Of a DNA stretch of 18,318 bases, positions 13,790 through 18,318 are shown piece by piece. The notes beneath the pieces are model-generated. The model had not been told where the DNA came from, did not search any database, and worked only from the letters and a program-made list of their open reading frames with translations. This DNA comes from SIG607 sp045590395 (GTDB lineage Bacteria > Bacillota > Clostridia > Oscillospirales > Acutalibacteraceae), in assembly GCA_045590395.1 (NCBI GenBank), contig JAZNQX010000164.1, positions 1 through 18,318 on the forward strand, in the 5' to 3' direction. The position numbers were made by a program, and so were the translations under genes. Every line of letters begins with the position of its first letter. Position 1 is the first letter of the stretch.

Positions 13790-15602
13790 GGTATAAATAG
13801 TCTCCTATTTTTTCTGCAAGATATTTAGTGTCCTTCATATTTTCCTGAGCAAGCCAAACAGTCATTTTTGCATCGGTTTCGTTTTCGGCACGGTTACACC
13901 ATTTATAGTACGGTATCAGGGTGGCTTTTTTACCGTTATTATCGGTAAATTCTATATTTTCACCAACCTGCTTCAGTTCAACGTTTTCAGGTACAGTTAT
14001 ATCAACGCTGCCACCGTTATCAATGCCTTCAGCGCACATAACATAAGCACCCTTCATTATGGCGACCTTACCGATATTCTCACTGGCCTTAGGATTACAG
14101 AATACTCTTCTTACAGCGTCATTATATGAAACGGAAATAGACTCACTGTTATTCCATACCCTTTCCATTACCGCATATCCGTTTATTACGGTATATTCTT
14201 CGCTAAGTGTAAAGTTTTCGGCATATTCGGGTATACGAACGCGAAGGGTCAGTTTTTTGCCCTTTGAATCAACATATAATTTACCCTTTTCGTATTTTAC
14301 TGAAAAGGCGTCATTATTAAACACGCTGTCTATCAGCATATTTACATTTAAGCTATCCTCATCGTAGGAATAAATAAAGCTGGAAAGCGAGGTTAAAAGC
14401 TTTAATATCATAGGCGGACAGCAAGGAGTTGTGTGCCACTCCCAACGGCGAAGTGTTCCGTCGCTTTCAAGCGGATTCTGGTAGAAGAAATGAGTGAAAT
14501 CAGCACCGACTGCAGAAAGAACATTGTTATAAAGCGACCTTTCAAAACAGTCGAAATATTTTGAATTAAACTCTATAATATTCATTTCGGTATTCCAAAA
14601 AGCAAGGCCTATTGCGGCGCAGGTTTCAAGATATGCCTTATTAGGTAGGTTGTAGTCCTCTGCAAAGCCTTCAATATCGTGACGCGCACCAATACCACCG
14701 CTTATATGAAGTTTTTTATAAACAACATTATCCCACAGCGCGTTAAGGGCATTTATGTAGTCACTTCTTCCCTTTTCCTGTGCTACAACCGTTGCACCAA
14801 GGTAGCAAAGCATTGCACGTACAGAATGGCCCAAGGCTTCACGCTGCTCTGCAAAAGTAACATGGTCCTGATTGTAATCGGGATTTAAGTACTTACACAT
14901 AAATCTGCCCTTATGGTCGCCTCTTGCATCATACCAGAATTCGGCAATATCAAGATAATCATTAAAGTTTACATTATTTTCATTAGCAAAATCAGCAAGT
15001 GAAGCATCATCACGGAAAAGGCGATAAAGTTTTACGAAGGCTTCCTCAGAAAGTGAATGACCTGGAATAATATTTTTCTTAGGCGCTTTGCCTATTGTAT
15101 TAACAATAAGGTTTGCCGCACGAACTGCTACTAAAAGCAGAGAGGTTTTTCCCGTTGCTTTATAGTGGCTTATTGCCGCTTCAATAAGACAACCGTGGTT
15201 ATAAAGGTCATGCTGGAATACAATATCACCGTCGTTATCACCCCAATGCTTGTCGAAAAACCTCTGCATAGTCATGGTGCAGATGAAGCCGTCCTCTGCC
15301 TGAGCACCGGCAATAATTTCAATAAGAGTGTCCATATATGTTTCAAGCAAAGCATCCTTTTCATAAGCCAAAAAGTCACAAACGCCTCGCATTGTTTCAA
15401 ACAGCAAACCGTCTGAAAAAGGCTTTCCTATATGGGCAATTTTTTCGTCTTTAGTTACATTGATAAAATTGGTTATATAGTTGTTTTCGCTTAATTTTCT
15501 TAAGATGTATGGCAAAGAAATATGCCTGATATTAAAAAGATAAGAAGTCCAGAATTCGTCAGTTATTTTTACCTTACCAGCCTGTGGGTATTTTTGATAC
15601 AT
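13776..15602 (-). CDS. GH127 beta-L-arabinofuranosidase-type glycoside hydrolase
   Basis: 608 residues from the ATG at 15602, which has AGGAG eight bases upstream; an in-frame GTG at 15611 lies inside that ribosome site and is rejected. GH127 enzymes such as B. longum HypBA1 release L-arabinose from beta-L-arabinofuranosides, for example of hydroxyproline-rich plant glycoproteins. The Zn-thiolate site is conserved: Glu and Cys in LETCAAIG (326 and 328 from this start) and the paired cysteines in HTTPCCPPMILKLL (394-395). HISGGIGARHDIEGFAEDY and IPYYKWCNR plus MTVWL near the C terminus are also family-like. There is no signal peptide, so it acts on imported oligosaccharides. It is the intact first gene of a three-gene unit with the broken GRE and activase; the divergent AraC gene is its likely regulator. 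Confidence 0.9.
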   Translation of the reverse strand: MYQKYPQAGKVKITDEFWTSYLFNIRHISLPYILRKLSENNYITNFINVTKDEKIAHIGKPFSDGLLFETMRGVCDFLAYEKDALLETYMDTLIEIIAGAQAEDGFICTMTMQRFFDKHWGDNDGDIVFQHDLYNHGCLIEAAISHYKATGKTSLLLVAVRAANLIVNTIGKAPKKNIIPGHSLSEEAFVKLYRLFRDDASLADFANENNVNFNDYLDIAEFWYDARGDHKGRFMCKYLNPDYNQDHVTFAEQREALGHSVRAMLCYLGATVVAQEKGRSDYINALNALWDNVVYKKLHISGGIGARHDIEGFAEDYNLPNKAYLETCAAIGLAFWNTEMNIIEFNSKYFDCFERSLYNNVLSAVGADFTHFFYQNPLESDGTLRRWEWHTTPCCPPMILKLLTSLSSFIYSYDEDSLNVNMLIDSVFNNDAFSVKYEKGKLYVDSKGKKLTLRVRIPEYAENFTLSEEYTVINGYAVMERVWNNSESISVSYNDAVRRVFCNPKASENIGKVAIMKGAYVMCAEGIDNGGSVDITVPENVELKQVGENIEFTDNNGKKATLIPYYKWCNRAENETDAKMTVWLAQENMKDTKYLAEKIGDYLYHEYN

Positions 15603-15626
15603 AAAAATCACTCCTTTGTTTTGATT

Positions 15627-15673
15627 TTATAGTATTTTATTGACATTTACTCGCACAATGTTGTATTATAGTA
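15627..15673. repeat. Direct repeat in the araC-GH127 intergenic region
   Basis: TTATAGTA occurs at 15627-15634 and 15666-15673, 39 bases apart, flanking the core of the divergent promoter region. The second copy overlaps the -10 box of the araC promoter and the first overlaps the likely -10 region of the GH127 promoter (TACTATAAAA on the minus strand). Candidate half-sites for the neighbouring AraC protein; short and AT-rich, so only tentative. Confidence 0.3.
15640..15669 (+). promoter_or_regulatory. Promoter of the divergent AraC gene
   Basis: TTGACA (15640-15645), 18-base spacer, TATTAT (15664-15669), followed by GGGAG eight bases before the ATG at 15704. Confidence 0.7.
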
Positions 15674-15703
15674 GCAATAATTTATCTTTTTGGGAGAATT
15701 TTT

Positions 15704-16492
15704 ATGATTACACATCAGGTCGGCAATTCCCTGTCAAATTATAATTATAACACCTACTTTTATACAGACAAAATATGGGACTATCACTTTCACAAAAATT
15801 TCGAACTTATATATGTTTTAAAGGGCGGTCTTAAGTGCACCATAAATAATGTTGAGCACTCTTTAAAGAGCGGCGAGTTCGGTATGTTTTTACCATACGA
15901 AATCCATCGTATTGAGCCAGAAAACGATACATATTACTGGATTCTAATCTTCTCTGAAGAATATATCCATTATTTTGCAAAACGATTTTCAGGCAAAAAA
16001 AGTAACGGGTTTGCTTTTCGTTGTCAAAGCCACATAAATGAGTATCTTGAAAAACAGCTTATCGGTAACGAAAGTATATCCACCGCTTCCCTTAAATCCT
16101 GTCTTTATGCCATTTGTGATGAATATTTTAAAAATATAAAACTTGTTGACAGCGATAAAAGTGCAACTGACACAATACAGTACATAGCTGACTATATTTA
16201 CGAAAATCATACAAAGAAAATTTCCCTTTCCGATATCGCCGATGCCTTGGGATATGACTACAACTATATGTCACGATATTTCCGCAAGGTTTTTAATACA
16301 AGTTTTACAGATTTTGTAAATATATACAGGCTTGAAACCGCCATTAAACTGCTTGAGGACACCGATAAAAACATAACCGATATTGTTTACGAAAGCGGTT
16401 TCCAAAGCGTTCGCGCTTTTAATAATTTCTTCAAAAAAAATACAGGCGTATCCCCCTCTGAGTACAGAAAAGCGCCCAAACAAAAGTTATGA
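15704..16492 (+). CDS. AraC-family transcriptional regulator with cupin sensor domain
   Basis: 262 residues, complete. The N-terminal region (about 20-95) is a cupin-type sugar-sensing domain: WDYHFHKNFELIYVLKGGLK, then SGEFGMFLPYEIHRIEP. The C-terminal 100 residues are two helix-turn-helix units: ISLSDIADALGYDYNYMSRY and FRKVFNTSFTDFVNIYRLET, then NITDIVYESGFQSVRAFNNF and FKKNTGVSPSEYRK. It lies divergent from the GH127-GRE-activase unit with a shared 100-base control region and is therefore probably its activator, responding to an arabinose-containing sugar; that is inferred from position only. Good GGGAG ribosome site. Unlike the two AraC stubs at 10935 and 11189 it shows no damage. Confidence 0.92.
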   Translation: MITHQVGNSLSNYNYNTYFYTDKIWDYHFHKNFELIYVLKGGLKCTINNVEHSLKSGEFGMFLPYEIHRIEPENDTYYWILIFSEEYIHYFAKRFSGKKSNGFAFRCQSHINEYLEKQLIGNESISTASLKSCLYAICDEYFKNIKLVDSDKSATDTIQYIADYIYENHTKKISLSDIADALGYDYNYMSRYFRKVFNTSFTDFVNIYRLETAIKLLEDTDKNITDIVYESGFQSVRAFNNFFKKNTGVSPSEYRKAPKQKL

Positions 16493-16507
16493 TTTAATAT
16501 TTTAACC

Positions 16508-16525
16508 AAAAGCAAAATTGCTTTT
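16508..16525 (+). terminator. Weak terminator after araC
   Basis: AAAAGC, loop AAAATT, GCTTTT (extendable to eight pairs with a two-base loop), 15 bases past the stop, followed by AATATG with few T residues. A weak hairpin; some read-through towards pckA is possible. Confidence 0.45.
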
Positions 16526-16576
16526 AATATGCCTTTAGTCTAAAATGACAATTTTATAACAATCTGTCGTTTTTCG

Positions 16577-16605
16577 TTGCATTTAAAATTACTTTATGAT
16601 ATAAT
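16577..16605 (+). promoter_or_regulatory. pckA: Promoter of pckA
   Basis: TTGCAT (16577-16582), 17-base spacer, perfect TATAAT (16600-16605), with TG upstream of the -10 (TATGATATAAT). Strong sigma-A promoter leaving a leader of about 97 bases. Confidence 0.82.
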
Positions 16606-16612
16606 AATCACA

Positions 16613-16664
16613 TAATTGGGAGAATATGGCTTTATTCATTTTCTCCAAGTCAATAAATATTGAC
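16613..16664 (+). promoter_or_regulatory. pckA leader hairpins, including a 16-bp palindrome
   Basis: Two structures can form in the transcript. TTGG-G-AGAA near 16616-16624 pairs with TTCTCCAA (16640-16647), eight pairs with one bulged G, and would hide the GGGAG of the upstream ORF. Immediately after it, GTCAATA-AA-TATTGAC (16649-16664) is a perfect palindrome with seven pairs. As DNA the palindrome could be a dimeric-repressor operator 44-59 bases after the -10 box; as RNA its two-base loop makes it weaker. No T-run follows, so it is not a terminator. Function unknown. Confidence 0.45.
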
Positions 16665-16712
16665 AAAATTATGAGTATAATAATAAAAAAAGGAAACGAG
16701 GTACTTTTATGA
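16626..16712 (+). CDS. Possible 28-residue leader peptide upstream of pckA
   Basis: An ATG at 16626, three bases after GGGAG, opens a 28-codon frame reading MALFIFSKSINIDKIMSIII and KKGNEVLL. Its TGA (16710-16712) overlaps the pckA ATG as ATGA. The spacing from GGGAG is short and the DNA is AT-rich, so this may be chance. The exact stop/start overlap is what one would see for translational coupling, and the pckA ribosome site (GAGG, seven bases before its ATG) lies within it. The peptide is hydrophobic then basic, with no recognisable motif. Confidence 0.3.
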   Translation: MALFIFSKSINIDKIMSIIIKKGNEVLL

Positions 16713-18313
16713 AAAACTTAGACCTAAGTAAGTACGGTATTACCGGTGTAAAAGAAATTATCCACAACCCTTCTTATGAAGAGCTTTTTGCCGCTGAAAC
16801 CGACCCCGCCCTTGAAGGCTATGAAAAAGGACAGGTTACCGAGCTCGGTGCTGTTAACGTTATGACAGGTATTTATACCGGTCGTTCACCCAAAGATAAG
16901 TTTATCGTTATGGACGAAAACTCCAAGGATACAGTTTGGTGGACATCTGATGAATTCAAGAACGATAACCACCCCTGCAGTGAAGCTACCTGGAAGGTTT
17001 TAAAGGATATTGCTACAAAGCAGTTATCTGATAAGAAGCTTTATGTTGTTGACGTATTCTGCGGTGCTAATGCTGACTCCAGAATGTCTATCCGTTTCAT
17101 CATGGAGGTTGCTTGGCAGGCTCATTTTGTTAAGAATATGTTTATCAACCCCACTGCTGAGGAGCTTGAAAACTTTGAGCCTGACTTTATTTCTTACAAC
17201 GCTTCAAAGGCTAAGGTTGAAAACTACAAAGAGTTAGGTCTGAATTCCGAGACCGCTTCCGTTTTCAATATTTCTTCTCGCGAGCAGGTTATTCTTAACA
17301 CCTGGTACGGCGGTGAAATGAAGAAGGGTATGTTCTCTATGATGAACTACTACCTGCCCCTTAATGGTATGGCTTCTATGCACTGCTCTGCCAACACCGA
17401 TATGAACGGTGAAAACACCGCTCTCTTCTTCGGTCTTTCCGGTACAGGTAAAACTACTCTTTCTACCGACCCCAAGCGTCTTCTTATCGGTGATGACGAG
17501 CACGGTTGGGACGATAAAGGCGTATTTAACTTTGAAGGCGGTTGCTATGCTAAGGTTATTAACCTTGACAAAGAATCTGAGCCTGACATTTACGCTGCAA
17601 TTAAGCGCAATGCTCTTCTTGAGAACGTAACTGTTGACGAAAACGGCGTTTGCGATTTTGCTGACGATTCTGTTACCGAAAACACCCGTGTTTCTTATCC
17701 CATTGACCATATTGAGAAGATTGTTCGCCCCGTATCTGCCGCTCCTGATGCAAAGAACGTAATTTTCCTTTCTGCAGATGCTTTCGGCGTACTTCCTCCC
17801 GTATCTATTCTTACCGCTGAACAGGCACAGTACTACTTCCTCTCAGGCTTTACTTCAAAACTTGCAGGTACCGAGCGTGGTATTACCGAGCCTACCCCCA
17901 CCTTCTCCGCTTGCTTTGGTCAGGCATTCCTTGAACTTCATCCTACAAAGTATGCTGAAGAACTTGTTAAGAAGATGGAAAAGAGCGGCGCTAAGGCTTA
18001 TCTCGTAAATACCGGTTGGAACGGTACCGGTAAGCGTATCTCTATTAAGGATACCCGTGGCATTATCGATGCTATTCTTGACGGCTCTATTCTTAAGGCT
18101 GATACCAAGACCATCCCTTACTTCAACCTTGCTGTTCCTACCGAACTTCCCGGTGTTGACACCAATATTCTTGACCCCCGCAACACCTACGCTGACGGTG
18201 CTGAGTGGGATGAAAAGGCTAAAGACCTTGCTTCCCGTTTCGTAAAGAACTTTGTAAAATACACCGGCAACGATGCAGGAAAGGCACTTGTTGAAGCAGG
18301 TCCTAAGCTTTAA
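16709..18313 (+). CDS. pckA: Phosphoenolpyruvate carboxykinase (ATP)
   Basis: 534 residues, full length for the ATP-type enzyme (E. coli 540). It interconverts oxaloacetate plus ATP with PEP, CO2 and ADP; in fermenting anaerobes it often runs towards oxaloacetate on the route to succinate or amino acids. Motifs are TGRSPKDKF (58-65, with substrate-binding Arg), NTWYGGEMKKGMFSMMNYYL (active-site Lys and metal ligands), MHCSAN (His225), the kinase-1a loop GLSGTGKTT (242-250, Lys248), and IGDDEHGWDDKGVFNFEGGC, which holds the metal-binding Asp pair (262-263). The C-terminal NTGWNGTGKRI is also characteristic. The gene ends five bases before the window edge and is biased to a few codons, suggesting high expression. 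It has its own promoter and a structured leader. Confidence 0.97.
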   Translation: MKNLDLSKYGITGVKEIIHNPSYEELFAAETDPALEGYEKGQVTELGAVNVMTGIYTGRSPKDKFIVMDENSKDTVWWTSDEFKNDNHPCSEATWKVLKDIATKQLSDKKLYVVDVFCGANADSRMSIRFIMEVAWQAHFVKNMFINPTAEELENFEPDFISYNASKAKVENYKELGLNSETASVFNISSREQVILNTWYGGEMKKGMFSMMNYYLPLNGMASMHCSANTDMNGENTALFFGLSGTGKTTLSTDPKRLLIGDDEHGWDDKGVFNFEGGCYAKVINLDKESEPDIYAAIKRNALLENVTVDENGVCDFADDSVTENTRVSYPIDHIEKIVRPVSAAPDAKNVIFLSADAFGVLPPVSILTAEQAQYYFLSGFTSKLAGTERGITEPTPTFSACFGQAFLELHPTKYAEELVKKMEKSGAKAYLVNTGWNGTGKRISIKDTRGIIDAILDGSILKADTKTIPYFNLAVPTELPGVDTNILDPRNTYADGAEWDEKAKDLASRFVKNFVKYTGNDAGKALVEAGPKL

Positions 18314-18318
18314 TTAAA

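Noticed and set aside
15603..15611. GTG start of GH127
   Set aside because: It lies within the AGGAGTG ribosome binding site of the ATG at 15602.
16661..16680. TTGACA ... TATAAT pair in the pckA leader as a second promoter
   Set aside because: The two boxes are only 10 bases apart, far too close for sigma-A; the well-spaced pair at 16577-16605 explains transcription.

Overview
The window is AT-rich DNA with tightly packed, short-spaced bacterial genes, strong GGAGG ribosome binding sites and a spo0A gene. It most resembles a spore-forming-lineage anaerobe of the class Clostridia (Bacillota), perhaps a gut or rumen Ruminococcaceae/Oscillospiraceae relative. The lineage is inferred from gene content and protein style, not from a marker gene. 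No rRNA, tRNA, CRISPR array, insertion sequence or integrase was seen.

Left part (1-4298, minus strand): a histidine operon read hisZ-hisG-hisD-hisC-hisB, every gene overlapping the next by 1-8 bases, with hisB cut by the window edge. It has the short HisG plus HisZ form of ATP phosphoribosyltransferase, and a clear sigma-A promoter (TTGACT-17-TAGACT) with a 7-bp inverted repeat around it. Next (4327-6671, minus) is a two-gene methionine unit, metY-metA, with its own promoter and terminator. MetA carries Glu111, the residue associated with acetyl-CoA use, which agrees with the O-acetylhomoserine sulfhydrylase beside it.

Centre (6714-9915, plus): pflB and pflA (pyruvate formate-lyase and its activase) behind a leader that I read as a ZTP/ZMP ('pfl motif') riboswitch followed by an intrinsic terminator. 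This ties formate production to the folate one-carbon alarm signal. Histidine synthesis releases ZMP (AICAR), so the two left-hand units are metabolically linked. A bidirectional terminator separates pflA from a convergent spo0A, which has a 0A-box inside its promoter and an atypical receiver domain.

Right-centre (10896-13789): a zone of gene decay. It holds the C-terminal stub of an AraC-type regulator abutting the C-terminal stub of a probable GH4 glycosidase, then a second headless AraC stub. Next come a glycyl radical enzyme (GRE) activase broken by a frameshift in an A8 tract, and a GRE with an in-frame TAA and a probable internal deletion. Upstream in the same operon are an intact GH127 beta-L-arabinofuranosidase and a divergent intact AraC regulator (15704-16492). 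The sugar-release half of this locus therefore still looks functional while its radical-enzyme half is lost or recoded.

Right end (16577-18313, plus): pckA, ATP-dependent PEP carboxykinase, with a consensus promoter and a leader holding a 16-bp palindrome and a possible 28-codon upstream ORF whose stop overlaps the pckA start. I found no clearly new multi-gene system. The best leads are the riboswitch-pfl unit, the decaying GH127-GRE locus and the pckA leader.
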